From NCBI GenBank assembly GCA_964574335.1, contig CAZNNH010000065.1:1-30562 (forward strand): a DNA stretch of 30,562 nt, written 5' to 3'. Made by a program: the position numbers and the translations under genes. The notes beneath the pieces are model-generated. The model saw nothing but the letters and a program-made list of their open reading frames with translations. It did not search any database and was not told where the DNA came from. Numbering within the stretch: position 1 is the first letter of the stretch; each line of letters begins with the position of its first letter. Source of the stretch: CAZNNH01 sp964574335. Lineage in GTDB: Bacteria; Acidobacteriota; Vicinamibacteria; Fen-336. This document shows, piece by piece, positions 1 to 10,000 of this stretch.

Positions 1-2
1 GG

Positions 3-1361
3 CAGCGGCCCTACCAGCTCCTGACCTCCCGCGGCTGCCCCTACCCGTGCAGCTACTGCTGCGTGGGCGAGATCTACGGGCGGCGCTGGCGCGCCCGCTC
101 CCCGGAATCCGTGATCGCCGAGATCCGCCACTTCATCTCGCGCTACGGCAACCCGACCTTCGAGATCGACGACGACAACTTCACCCTGGGCCTGAAGCGG
201 GCCAAGGAGCTGTGCCGGGCGATGGGGGAGATCCCGGACCTGCCCGGCTGGTGCTGCCCGAACGGGATCCGCGGCGATCGAATGGACCCGGAGCTGGCGG
301 CCCTGATGCGAGAGGCGCGCTGCGACACGGTCGCCTTCGGCGTCGAGTCGGCGGTGGAGTCGGTGCTGCGGGCCAACCAGAAGCGGGAGTCGCTGCTGGC
401 GATCCGGCAGGCGGCGGCCACCTGTCGCGCCTACGGGATCAAGACCTGGGGCTACTTCATCATCGGGTTGCCCGGAAGCACCTTCGCCTTCGACCTGGAG
501 TCGGTGCGCTTCGCCGAGGACGGACCGTTCGACGGCCGCATCTACAACCTCTTCATCCCCTATCCCGGCACCTCCTCCTGGGACTGGGTGAAGCGGAACG
601 GACGCTTCCTGCGCGACTATCGCAACACCCTCCACTTCGGCGAGCAGGCGACCCCGGTGTTCGAGACCGCCGATTACCCGGGGGCGGAGCGGACGCTGCT
701 GCACCAGATCACCGAGACCTCGCTCCATCGGCTCCCTGATGCCGTGATCGAGGCGCTCCGCGAGCCGGCGCGGAGAGAAGAGCCGGCCGCCTGCGTGGTC
801 GAGGCCGATACCTTCCTGCCCGAAGCGCGCCGGCTCCTGCTCGGGCGAATCCGGGCGTCGGGGGTCCGGATCGCCGATCGGGATCCCGGGGCGGAGGTCA
901 CGCCCTCCTCGGACCGCGATGACGCGGCACAGCTCGTGGTCCGCCCTCGCTCGCGAACCGGGAAGCTGGGCACCGCTGCCCGGATCCTCTCATTCCTGCG
1001 TGGTCGTCGGGAGAGCGTCCTGTTCGTGCCCCACACGCCGCTCTTCCGGCTCCTGTTCCTGCTCTCCGGCTGCCGTCTGGTGGTCTTCTACGATCGCTCC
1101 GGCGCGTTCTCCGCGGCGAGTCGCCTCGCCGCGCTGGGCCGGCTCCCGCGCCACCTGGCCCGGGCGCTCGGGCGTGATGGGGGGCGGATCGAGGCGGGCG
1201 CCGATCGGCACGCCGTCGGGGCCGACGAGGGCGCTGGCTCCTGGGGACACGTGGTCACCTATCTCCTGAAGATCACCGGGCGCAAGGCTCGACGCCTCGT
1301 GCGGCTCGGTCACAACGGGCTCGGCGCCGAGGCCATCGCGGAGCGGGCCGTCGGGCCTTGA
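3..1361 (+). CDS. Radical SAM protein, 5' end cut by window edge
   Basis: Only the C-terminal part is present; the reading frame is open from base 3 and the true start lies upstream. The first visible residues carry the radical SAM cluster motif CPYPCSYC (visible residues C12, C16, C19), which binds the [4Fe-4S] cluster that cleaves S-adenosylmethionine. It continues with typical radical SAM core motifs, including FEIDDDNF, AFGVES and a GYFIIGLPGS segment. Members of this class often have a B12-binding domain N-terminal to the core; that part is outside the window. After about visible residue 260 there is a C-terminal extension of roughly 190 residues that I do not recognise, with a hydrophobic stretch (VLFVPHTPLFRLLFLLSG). 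The stop codon overlaps the start of the downstream glycosyltransferase by 4 nt, so the two are probably translationally coupled. The substrate is unknown; the context suggests glycan or lipid modification. Confidence 0.85.
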   Translation, partial: QRPYQLLTSRGCPYPCSYCCVGEIYGRRWRARSPESVIAEIRHFISRYGNPTFEIDDDNFTLGLKRAKELCRAMGEIPDLPGWCCPNGIRGDRMDPELAALMREARCDTVAFGVESAVESVLRANQKRESLLAIRQAAATCRAYGIKTWGYFIIGLPGSTFAFDLESVRFAEDGPFDGRIYNLFIPYPGTSSWDWVKRNGRFLRDYRNTLHFGEQATPVFETADYPGAERTLLHQITETSLHRLPDAVIEALREPARREEPAACVVEADTFLPEARRLLLGRIRASGVRIADRDPGAEVTPSSDRDDAAQLVVRPRSRTGKLGTAARILSFLRGRRESVLFVPHTPLFRLLFLLSGCRLVVFYDRSGAFSAASRLAALGRLPRHLARALGRDGGRIEAGADRHAVGADEGAGSWGHVVTYLLKITGRKARRLVRLGHNGLGAEAIAERAVGP

Positions 1362-2596
1362 CCGTCACCCGGCTGCTCGAGGTCAACGGCGTCGGCTCGC
1401 TGGTGGGCGGGGTCGAGCGCACACTGCAGGTGGTCGGGCGTGAGCTCCTGCGTCACGGGGTGCAGCTACGTCACGTCTACCTGCACCCACTGGAGGCCGG
1501 TCAGCCCGCCCTGCTCCCCGAGGTCCCCTACGACGTCCTGGCCGACCTCTCGCCGCACAACCACCAGCAGGCGGTGCGCCAGAGCTTCCAGGCCGGTCGG
1601 CGCCTGGCGCTGGAGCGTCTCTCGGAGATCCTGGCCGAGTTCCGCCCCGACGTGATTCACCTGAACAACGTCTACTCCCCGGCCCCCTTGCTCGATGCCG
1701 TGAAGGGGATACCGGTGGTGCGCACCGTGCACGACTACCGTTTCCTCTGCTCCCGGCTGACCAAGCTCTTGCCTTCGGATGGCGGACGGTGCCGGACGCC
1801 GCCGGGCGTCCGCTGTCTGCTGAGGCGGTGCGTGCCGGTGGGCCGCGACCCCACGCCGGTCCTGGATTTCCTCGCTCTCCTGCTGGAGCTCGAGCACTAT
1901 CGGGATCTCCCCTTCCTGATCGCCAAGAGCCGCCACATGAAGAGGGTCCTGGTCCAGGCGGGCATCCCCGCCCCGTCGGTGACCGTGATCCCCTGCTGCA
2001 TCCCCCTGCCCGAGCTGCCGGGCCCGGGCCACCCGCGCGAGGAGTGGATCCTGTACGCCGGCCGCCTTTCTCCGGAGAAGGGGGTCGACCGCTTGCTCGG
2101 GGCCGTCGCCCTGCTGCCGGGGCGGTGGCGACTGAAGATCGCCGGCCAGGGCCCCGAGGAGGAAGGCCTGCGGCGCCTTGCCGAGCGACTGGGGGTGGCG
2201 GAGCGCGTCGACTGGCTGGGCCATCGCTCCTACGAAGAGCTGGGCCGGCTCTATCGCGAGGCGCGCCTCCTGGTGGTGCCTTCGGTCTGGGACGAGCCTT
2301 TCGGCCTGGTGGGCCTGGAGGCCATGGCGCACCAGCTACCGGTGGTCGCCTTCGACGTCGGGGGCGCTTCCGAGTGGCTGCGGGACGGTCAGGTGGGAAT
2401 GCTCGTCGAGCCGGACTCCCCGCGCTCGTTGGCGGGAGCGATCTCCACCCTCCTCGAGGACCCGGCGCGGACCCAGGCCCTGGGCGAAGCCGGCCGGCGG
2501 CTGGTGTCCGAGCGGTTCTCACCCGAGCGCGTCGCCGTCGACTTCCTGGCCTACCTGGGCCAGGTCGTCGCCGCGGCACCGGTGGCTCGTGGCTGA
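1358..2596 (+). CDS. GT4-family glycosyltransferase
   Basis: This is a GT-B fold retaining glycosyltransferase of 412 residues, a normal length for the family. The N-terminal Rossmann domain carries the VGGVER loop and VRTVHDYRF. The C-terminal domain begins near residue 228 with LYAGRLSPEKGVDRLL and contains the E-x7-E nucleotide-sugar motif (E313 and E321 in EPFGLVGLE), followed by PVVAFDVGG. The enzyme would transfer a sugar from a nucleotide donor, probably at the cytoplasmic face. The cysteine-containing insert around residues 140-165 recurs in some GT4 enzymes. The TTG start lies inside the upstream stop codon (TTGA overlap). The next gene starts 1 nt after its stop, or at an overlapping GTG, so the three genes look like one operon. 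Donor and acceptor cannot be read from the sequence. Confidence 0.9.
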   Translation: MTVTRLLEVNGVGSLVGGVERTLQVVGRELLRHGVQLRHVYLHPLEAGQPALLPEVPYDVLADLSPHNHQQAVRQSFQAGRRLALERLSEILAEFRPDVIHLNNVYSPAPLLDAVKGIPVVRTVHDYRFLCSRLTKLLPSDGGRCRTPPGVRCLLRRCVPVGRDPTPVLDFLALLLELEHYRDLPFLIAKSRHMKRVLVQAGIPAPSVTVIPCCIPLPELPGPGHPREEWILYAGRLSPEKGVDRLLGAVALLPGRWRLKIAGQGPEEEGLRRLAERLGVAERVDWLGHRSYEELGRLYREARLLVVPSVWDEPFGLVGLEAMAHQLPVVAFDVGGASEWLRDGQVGMLVEPDSPRSLAGAISTLLEDPARTQALGEAGRRLVSERFSPERVAVDFLAYLGQVVAAAPVARG

Positions 2597-2597
2597 C

Positions 2598-5321
2598 ATG
2601 ACCGGATCCCCTCCCCACGACGCCGAGTGGGGGCCGAGCGCCGTCTCCTGGCGAAGACGGCTGCTCCGTCTGGCCCGGGACCACCGGGCCCAGGCCCTGC
2701 TGCTGTTCCTGGCCGTCTCCTGGCCGGTGAAGTTCGGCGGCTCGACGGACATCGCCTCGGTGCCCTACGCCGGCGCTCTGTCCTCCGACTTCTCGAGCTT
2801 CGTCTGGTACTTCTGGCATCTGAAGGAGGCGCTGCTCGGCCACCGGGAGCTTCTGTTCTCGGACCAGCTCTTCTACCCGCTGGGCCTCCACCTGATCCGC
2901 CAGGACTGGGCGCCGGTACCGGGCCTCTTGGCCCTGCCCTTCCAGCTCCTGGGCCCGATCGCGGCGGTCAACGGCGAGCTGTTCCTGGCCTTCGTCCTGT
3001 GCGGGTTCTTCACCTATCTGTTGGCCCACCACCTCTGTCGCCATCGCGGCTACGCCCTACTGGCCGGCTTCGTCTTCGCCTACTGCGACTTCCGGATCTC
3101 CAAGGCGGCGGGCCACGTCAGCCAGGCCAACCAGCAGTTCCTCCCCCTCTACCTCTACTGGCTGGTCCGCTTCGCGGAGCAGGGACGGGCGCGTTTCGCC
3201 GCCTGGGCCGGCGTGTCGGTGGCCCTGGCCACGTTCTGCAGCCCCTACCAGCTCGTCTACGCCGTGCTGCTCACGCCGTGCTTCTACGGCTATCGGCTGG
3301 CCGCGGCGGCGGCGGGCCGCCGGGGCCGTGAGCTGGTGGCCATGATCCGTTTCGGTGTGATCGCCGGGGCCGTCGCCGCGCTCCTGGCGAGTCCCCTGGT
3401 GATCAGCCAGTGGGAGGTGTTGTGGCGGGGCGAGGCCGGCTACGAGCAGGTGGCGCAGGCCCGCGCCCGCCCCTTCTTCTCTCTGGATCTGCTCTCCCTG
3501 GTGGCGAGCGCCTTTCGCCTTCCGGGGAAGGGCCTGTTGTCCGCCGAGGGGGGCCTGGGCTTCATGGGCTATTCCACGCTCCTGCTCTTCGTCGCCAGCC
3601 TGGTCCTTCTCCCCAGGCGTTTCGGGGCCGGCGTCTGGGCCTTCACGGCTCTCGTGTTCCTGTGGCTCTCGATGGGGGGGTGGCTGGTGGCCGGCGGTCA
3701 GGTCCTGGGCCCGCTTCCCGTGACGGGGCTGCTGCAGTCGCTGCCGGTGCTGCGCGGCGCCACGGTTCCCTCACGCTACGTGTCGGTGACGGTCCTGTGC
3801 GTCGGCCTCTGCATAGCGGTGACGGGCGCTGCCTGGGAGCGGCGGCGGCCCGGAGCGCAGAGGGCGGTCCGCTGGGCCGCCGCCGGCCTCATCGTGATCC
3901 CCTGCGTGGAGCTGTGCCTCCCCTACGGAATCCAGTTGATGGCCTGGGGCCGGGACCGACACCCGCGGGGGCTCCCACCCATCCCGCTCGAGGTGGTGGC
4001 TGGCGGAAGGGACCAGACGATCCTGTACGTGCCTCCGGTGTGGGAGACCAACCGGCGGAGCATCGGTCCCAGCCTCTTCCCACGGAGTCGCTTCGTTGCC
4101 CTGACCCGCCACCAGGGAAGCGTGCCGGACGGGATGGGCGATGCGATCCCGGCCGGGACGCTCGAGTACTTCGAGCGCCTTCCATTGCTCAGAGACCTGG
4201 TGCTGCTGGGACGTGCGAGCTCCCTGCCCCGGGCCCGGCCCATCCGGCGGTCGGCCCCCGCCGACGCCCGCTACGTGGCGCGGCGGCTCGGTATCCGCTA
4301 CGTGGTCGCCGACCTGGGTCTCCCGGGTCTCTTCCTTCGCCCCCAAGCGCCCCGCCTCGATCCCCACGCCGTGGAAAGGGCCGTCGAGTACCTCGGCTCG
4401 GTGCTGAGGCTCGAGGAGGTGGCCCGTACGCCCGACGCCGTGTACTGGCGGGTGGCCGAGGCGCCCGATGAGGCTCCCAGGAGCATCACCTTCCGCCGCG
4501 AGGGCTCATGGGTGCACCTCGGACCCGGCTGGCAGCGGTCGGTCAGCCCGAGCGGATGGTGGGCTCGGCTGCCGTGGCGGGGCGGGCGGCCCGGGGTGTT
4601 GCTCTTGCCCAGCCCGTCGGGCGCGGGGGAGTTGACGCTGTTGGCCCGTTGCCGGCCCCGCCCCTGCACCGTCAGCCTGCGGGCGAACGGAAAGGCGCTG
4701 GGGAAGGCGAGGGTGGCCTCGAGCTGGCGGAACCTCCGCTTTCCGCTCCCGCGCCTGGGTTCTGGCGGTCAGCTCTTCCGACTGGAGCAGCGCCCCGAGC
4801 TGCAGGACGGGCCGCCGGGCTTCCCGGTGGGCCAGACCGAGACCCGCTCGCCGGTGCCGATCGAGGTGTCGAGCTTCGGGCTTATGGCCGGCGACGACTC
4901 CAGCGTGACGGTCGATGGCATGGAGCGGGGCCTCAGGCGGAGAGGCCACAATTTGGTGGTGATCGACCCCCAGACCGGGCAGGTACGCGAGTCGCGCTCG
5001 TTCGACCTGGTCGACGATCTGAGCGGCACCGCCGGGGCGCGGCTGGTGGCGTTCATCCGGAGGATCCCGGCCGGCCAGATCGTGTGTGACTCGGTCCGAG
5101 ACGATGGCTCGCTGAACGTCACCGACCAGGTGGTGGCGGCCCTCCGATCGATCGGTGCTCGCGGCCGGCTGCGGTACCGCCACTCCTATGCCGTGGTCGG
5201 CGTCAAGGGCGCCCGACCCGGCACGGCAGTCGAGCGCGTTTCGCGGCGGCCGGTGCACATCCGGCTGGATCAGGCGCTCGAGCTGCAGAGCGTCCGGATC
5301 GAGCCGGCTTCAGGGACGTGA
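2598..5321 (+). CDS. Large polytopic membrane protein with C-terminal ILEI/FAM3 (PANDER-like) domain
   Basis: The protein is 907 residues from ATG 2598; an in-frame GTG at 2589 overlapping the glycosyltransferase stop is an alternative start. Residues about 35-450 form some ten or more hydrophobic segments. An extracytoplasmic loop with SDFSSFVWYFWHLKEALL and YPLGLHL resembles uncharacterised GT-C-like bacterial membrane proteins. Residues about 450-640 are a soluble globular region, and about 640-755 look like a beta-sandwich (VSLRANGKALGKARV, LRFPLPRLG). Residues about 755-875 match the pattern I know for ILEI/FAM3 domains: GHNLVVIDPQTG near 783, SVRDDGS near 833, and RYRHSYAVVGVKG near 860. 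That fold occurs in FAM3 proteins and in the sugar-binding stem of POMGNT1. I infer a role in glycan assembly or surface polysaccharide handling. The gene end overlaps the convergent neighbour by 12 nt. Confidence 0.8.
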   Translation: MTGSPPHDAEWGPSAVSWRRRLLRLARDHRAQALLLFLAVSWPVKFGGSTDIASVPYAGALSSDFSSFVWYFWHLKEALLGHRELLFSDQLFYPLGLHLIRQDWAPVPGLLALPFQLLGPIAAVNGELFLAFVLCGFFTYLLAHHLCRHRGYALLAGFVFAYCDFRISKAAGHVSQANQQFLPLYLYWLVRFAEQGRARFAAWAGVSVALATFCSPYQLVYAVLLTPCFYGYRLAAAAAGRRGRELVAMIRFGVIAGAVAALLASPLVISQWEVLWRGEAGYEQVAQARARPFFSLDLLSLVASAFRLPGKGLLSAEGGLGFMGYSTLLLFVASLVLLPRRFGAGVWAFTALVFLWLSMGGWLVAGGQVLGPLPVTGLLQSLPVLRGATVPSRYVSVTVLCVGLCIAVTGAAWERRRPGAQRAVRWAAAGLIVIPCVELCLPYGIQLMAWGRDRHPRGLPPIPLEVVAGGRDQTILYVPPVWETNRRSIGPSLFPRSRFVALTRHQGSVPDGMGDAIPAGTLEYFERLPLLRDLVLLGRASSLPRARPIRRSAPADARYVARRLGIRYVVADLGLPGLFLRPQAPRLDPHAVERAVEYLGSVLRLEEVARTPDAVYWRVAEAPDEAPRSITFRREGSWVHLGPGWQRSVSPSGWWARLPWRGGRPGVLLLPSPSGAGELTLLARCRPRPCTVSLRANGKALGKARVASSWRNLRFPLPRLGSGGQLFRLEQRPELQDGPPGFPVGQTETRSPVPIEVSSFGLMAGDDSSVTVDGMERGLRRRGHNLVVIDPQTGQVRESRSFDLVDDLSGTAGARLVAFIRRIPAGQIVCDSVRDDGSLNVTDQVVAALRSIGARGRLRYRHSYAVVGVKGARPGTAVERVSRRPVHIRLDQALELQSVRIEPASGT

Positions 5322-6953
5322 CCGGTCCCCTTCCTCACCGGTGACGCCATACCGTACGAACCGCTCCTGCATCAGGTGGCCTACGCAGAAAGGGAGGATC
5401 CCGTAGCCTTCCGAGTACCAGCCGCAGTTGCGCCCCGGCCGGCTCATCAGCACCAGAGGCAGCAGGCCATCCCGTGCCTCGACGGCGAGCGGCCGCAGAC
5501 GGCGCTCGAGGTCCGGGTTCAGGCGGTTCTCCGGCGCTGCGATCTCCGGCCGGACGACGAGGGAGCCGCCCGGCAGGTCTGGCTGGGAGGCCAGCAGGTA
5601 GCGTGCCCCTGACCGCTCCATGTAGTAGCGGAAGCCCCATTCCCCGGTGAAGTAGACGCCGGGCTTCTCCACGTACTGCCGGGCATAGGCCCGATACGAT
5701 CCGGCCCAGGCGTAGTCGGAGACCGAGCAGGCGAGGGCCAGGGAGGCGCAAAGACCGGCGGCCGTCGCCAGCCGGCGGGGCCGGAGCAGCTCCGGGTACT
5801 GGTGGACGAACGTCACCAGCAGGAACGGGATCAGAACCAGCAGGTTGCGGACGCACGCGAACAGGCCCATCACCACCAGGCTGGCCAGCACCGCCACGCC
5901 CAGGAGGGAGACGAGCGGGTCCGGGTGCGGATCGGGGCCTTGGCGGCGAAGCAGCGCCACCGCCGTGGTGGTCCCGCTGCGGAGCAGATCGTAGACCAGG
6001 ACCAGGCCGGCGGTCGCATAGAGCATGCCGAGGAGCAGGTTCGCCGTGTCCATCTGGCGTCTCTGGCTCAGCACGGCCAGGGTACCGATCGGAGCCAGAA
6101 GCGCCCACCGTCGCCAGGGGACCCGGTCCGCCACGGCGATCACGAGGAAGCCGAGGCAGCCGCCCAGGAACGCCAGGTAGGCCACGCAGCTCAGGAGCAA
6201 ACGATCTCCCGTCATCTCCAGGAATCCTGCGGAGCGCAGGAAGGGCGACACGCCCCATAGGTGGCGGGCGGCCAGCTCGTAGAGCGCCAGCGCGCCGAAC
6301 GGGAAGAGGGCCGCGAGGGTCAGGCGGCGCGAGCCGCGGCCGCGGGCCCAGGCGTAGCCCAGAACGACCACGGGCAGCAGCAGGCCACGGAACTGGGTGA
6401 GCGCAGAGAGGCTGGCCAAGAGCGCGGCCCGAGCCGCTGCGGTGCGGGTGCCGGCCTCCAGCAGGTCGAGGAAGGCGTCGAGGGCGAGGACGAAGAAGGC
6501 CAGGAAAGGCACGTCCGTCATCAACGTGTGGGAGCTGACCACGAAGGGCGGCGAGACGGCGATCAGCAGGCTCACCGGGAAAGCGTGCGGTGTCAGGCGC
6601 CGGAGCAGGCGAAAGAGGCCGTAGACGGACAGGAAGGTGAAGCCGGCGTAGGCGGCATGGAAGGGGAGCTCGGAGGCGTGGCCCAGACCCCAGCGCAGGA
6701 GCGCCAGGCAGGCGAGGGTCAACGGTGGGTGCTGGGTCTGGTCGACCAGCGGGGTCTCCCGGCCGAACAGCGGGGCCGAGCGAGCCAGGAACGTGGCGGG
6801 AGAGTCGACCAGCTCCCCGGCCAGACGGACGTACACCTCGTCGTCGATGTGGAAGGCCTGGTCGAGGAAGGGTACCGTCCCGGCGAGGGTGACGAGGAAG
6901 AGGACGATCAGCGCGCGCCTGCCGGACGGGCCACCTGTTTGGCGATCCCTCAC
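5310..6953 (-). CDS. GT-C (PMT/ArnT-like) membrane glycosyltransferase
   Basis: This is a polytopic protein of 547 residues from GTG 6953. The first transmembrane helix (ALIVLFLVTLAGTVPFL) is followed by a periplasmic-loop acidic motif HIDDE (D37, D38), as in PMT_2-type enzymes that use polyprenyl-phosphate sugars. QHPPLTLACLALL and LMTDVPFLAFFVLALDAFL are also typical of that family. It then has many more hydrophobic segments and a C-terminal soluble tail (about residues 435-547). It probably transfers a sugar from an undecaprenyl-phosphate carrier to a lipid, glycan or protein on the outer face of the inner membrane. I chose GTG 6953 because a TAGACT -10 lies 8 nt before it. ATG 6986 is an alternative start: it has a possible AGGGGCGG ribosome site about 6 nt upstream. 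The gene converges on the previous operon with a 12-nt overlap. Confidence 0.82.
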   Translation of the reverse strand: MRDRQTGGPSGRRALIVLFLVTLAGTVPFLDQAFHIDDEVYVRLAGELVDSPATFLARSAPLFGRETPLVDQTQHPPLTLACLALLRWGLGHASELPFHAAYAGFTFLSVYGLFRLLRRLTPHAFPVSLLIAVSPPFVVSSHTLMTDVPFLAFFVLALDAFLDLLEAGTRTAAARAALLASLSALTQFRGLLLPVVVLGYAWARGRGSRRLTLAALFPFGALALYELAARHLWGVSPFLRSAGFLEMTGDRLLLSCVAYLAFLGGCLGFLVIAVADRVPWRRWALLAPIGTLAVLSQRRQMDTANLLLGMLYATAGLVLVYDLLRSGTTTAVALLRRQGPDPHPDPLVSLLGVAVLASLVVMGLFACVRNLLVLIPFLLVTFVHQYPELLRPRRLATAAGLCASLALACSVSDYAWAGSYRAYARQYVEKPGVYFTGEWGFRYYMERSGARYLLASQPDLPGGSLVVRPEIAAPENRLNPDLERRLRPLAVEARDGLLPLVLMSRPGRNCGWYSEGYGILPFCVGHLMQERFVRYGVTGEEGDRSRP

Positions 6954-6961
6954 AGCCGTGG

Positions 6962-6992
6962 AGTCTAGCGGGCGAGCGTGTTGCATTGCCAA
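6962..6992 (-). promoter_or_regulatory. Putative promoter of the GT-C gene (TAGACT -10)
   Basis: On the minus strand TAGACT occupies 6967-6962 and ends 8 nt before the GTG at 6953. TTGGCA at 6992-6987 could be a -35, but with a long 19-nt spacer. There is no Shine-Dalgarno sequence between -10 and GTG, consistent with a leaderless transcript. It is the same hexamer as at the tRNA-Gln promoter in this window. Confidence 0.5.
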
Positions 6993-7016
6993 CCGCCCCT
7001 AGACCAGGATGCGCCG

Positions 7017-10000
7017 ATGCCGGACCTGACCGATGCCGACGCGCGGTCGATCGCGCGCGACCTGTATGGGATCGAGGCCGAGGCGCAATCCCTTCCCGGA
7101 GAGCTGGACGACAACTTCTGCCTCTCCGCACGCGACGGGCGGCGGCTGGTGCTGAAGGCGATGAACCCCGCCCGCGAGCGAGGGCTGGTCGAGCTGCAGT
7201 GCACCGCCCTGCGGCGAATCGCGGAGCGGGCGCCGGCGCTGCCGGCTCCCAGGGTCGTGCCCACGGCTGACGGAAGCTGGGTGAGCTCGATCCCCGGCCC
7301 GGATGGCGTTCCCCGTCTGGTCTGGGCCCTCACCTGGCTCCCGGGAACGCCCCTCGCCGAAGCCCGGCCTCGCTCTCCCGAGCTGCTTCACGGCCTGGGG
7401 CGGCTGCTCGGCGAGCTGGACCGGGTGCTTCTGGGCTTCGAGCACGGCGCCGCCCACCGCGACTTCAAGTGGGACCTGGCCCGTGCGGCGTGGATCCGCG
7501 ACGCGCTTGATCACCTGGCCGAGCCACGGCGGCGGGCCCGGATCGAGAGGGTGCTGGCACGGTACGAGTCGGAGGTGGTGCCCGAGCTCCCGCGGCTGCG
7601 CCGATCGGTCATTCACGGCGACGCCAACGACCACAACGTCCTGGTGGGCGCGCCACGTGTCTTCCCCCGCCCGGTCGCGGGGCTGCTGGACTTCGGCGAC
7701 CTGCACCTCGGGCTGCTGGTGGCGGAGCCGGCGGTGGCCGCAGCCTACGCCCTGCTGGGCCAGGAGGACCCCCTGGCCGCCGCGGCGGCCGTGGTCTCGG
7801 GCTACCACCGCACGCTACCCCTGGACGAGGCGGAGATCGCCCTCCTCTTCCCGCTGATCCGGGCGCGCCTCGCGGTCAGCGTGACCAACTCGGCGATGCG
7901 GGCCAAGGAAGCGGCCGCCGATCCGTACGTGACGGTGAGCGAGGCCCCCGCCTGGGAGGCGCTCGAGCGGTTGGACGGCGTCCACCCGCGCCTCGCCCAC
8001 TACGCCTTCCGCGAGGCCTGCGGCCTGCCGCCGGTCCCCGGCAGCGCGGCGACCTTGGGCTGGCTCGGCGACGCCGAGGTGGCGTCGGTTCTCGACCTGG
8101 ACCTTCGGACTGCGCCCTGCCGGGTGCTCGACCTGTCGGTGGGCAGCCTCTTCCTCGGGGCCGACCCGGCCGCCGCGGAGACCGGTCCCCTGACCGGTCG
8201 CATCCTCGACGCGCTGCGGCAGGCGGGGGCCGAGGTCGGGGTGGGACGCTACGACGAGGCGCGCGGCCTCTACCTCTCGCCCCTCTTCGGGGCGGGCGGG
8301 CGAGTCGACGACGAGAGGCGCACCATCCACCTCGGCATCGACCTCTTCGTGGAGGCGGGGGCCACGGTCCGGGCGCCGCTTCCGGGCGTGGTGCACGCCC
8401 GCGCCCACAACACGGCGGATCAGGACTACGGTCCGCTCCTCGTCCTCCGTCACCAGACCGGCGACGGGGTGGTGTTCTTCACGCTCTACGGCCACCTCAC
8501 CGAAGAGACACTCGGGACCCTCTCGGTGGGTCAGGAGGTCGCGGCCGGTCAGGCCATCGCCCGTGTCGGTCGCCCGCCCACGAACGGCGGCTGGCCACCG
8601 CACCTGCACTTCCAGGTGATCCTCGACCTGCTGGAGCGGGGGACCGACTACCCGGGCGTCGCCTTCGCCAGCCAGCGGGCGGTCTGGACCGGCCTGTCGC
8701 CGGACCCGAACCTGCTTCTCAGGATCCCGCCCGAGCGCTTTCCCGCCCCCGCCCCCGCCGCTGCCGAGACCCTCGCCGTGAGACGCCGCCGGCTCGGCCC
8801 CAACCTCTCCGTCTCCTACCGGCGGCCGCTCAAGATCGTGCGTGGCTTCGCCCAGCACCTGTTCGACGACGTCGGCCGTGCCTACCTGGACGTCTACAAC
8901 AACGTCCCCCTGGTTGGCCACTCCCACCCGCGCGTGGTCCGGGCGGCGCAGGAGCAGCTCGGCCTGCTCAACACCAACACCCGCTACCTCCACGACACCG
9001 TCCTGCGCTACGCCGAGCGGCTGACCCGGCGCCTGCCCGAGCCGCTGCGCGTCTTCTACTTCGTCAACTCCGGTAGCGAGGCCAACGAGCTGGCGCTGCG
9101 GCTTTGCCGTGCCGCCACCGGTGGCCACGACGTGATCGTCCTGGAGCACGCCTACCATGGCCACACCACCACGCTCGTGGACGCAAGCCCCTACAAGTTC
9201 GCGGGGCCGGGTGGCAGCGGGCGCAAGGAATGGGTGCATGTCGCCCCGCTGCCCGACACCTACCGCGGCCCCTACCGGAGGGAGGACCCCCTGGCCGGGC
9301 CGAGGTACGCCCGGCACGTGAGCCGGCTGGTCTCCGAGATCCAGGCCATGGGCCGCGGCCTGGCCGCGTTCCTGGCCGAGACCTTGCCCAGCGTCGCCGG
9401 CCAGGTCGTCTTCCCGCCGGGCTACCTGAGCGACGTCTACCGAGACGTCCGGGCGGCGGGTGGCGTGTGCATCGCCGACGAGGTGCAGACCGGCTTCGGG
9501 CGCCTGGGATCGCACTTCTGGGGGTTCGAGGGGCAGGGTGTGGTGCCCGATGTCGTCGTCCTCGGCAAGCCGATCGCCAACGGCTTCCCGCTCGGCGCGG
9601 TGATCACCACCCGCGAGATCGCGGCGGCGTTCGACAACGGCATGGAGTTCTTCAGCACCTTCGGCGGCAACCCCGTGGCCTGCGCCGCCGGCCTGGCCGT
9701 CCTCGACGTGGTGGAGGGCGAGGGGCTCCAGGGACGGGCCGGGCGCACGGGCCGCTCCCTGCTCGAGGGCCTGCGGCGGCTCCAGGAGCGCCATGCCCTG
9801 ATCGGCGACGTGCGCGGGTCCGGCCTCTACCTCGGCGTCGAGCTGGTGCGCGACCGATCGAGCCTGGAGCCCGCCGCCGACGAGGCGGCCTACGTGGTCG
9901 ACCGGCTGCGCGAGCGGGGAGTGCTCACCGGGACCGACGGCCCGTTCCACAACGTCCTCAAGCTGCGTCCCCCGCTGGTCTTCTCGGAGAGGGACGTCGC

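Noticed and set aside
2178..2597. N-terminal extension of the PANDER-domain membrane protein
   Set aside because: It overlaps the end of the GT4 gene in another frame and has shadow-like composition; ATG 2598 (or GTG 2589) fits the operon.
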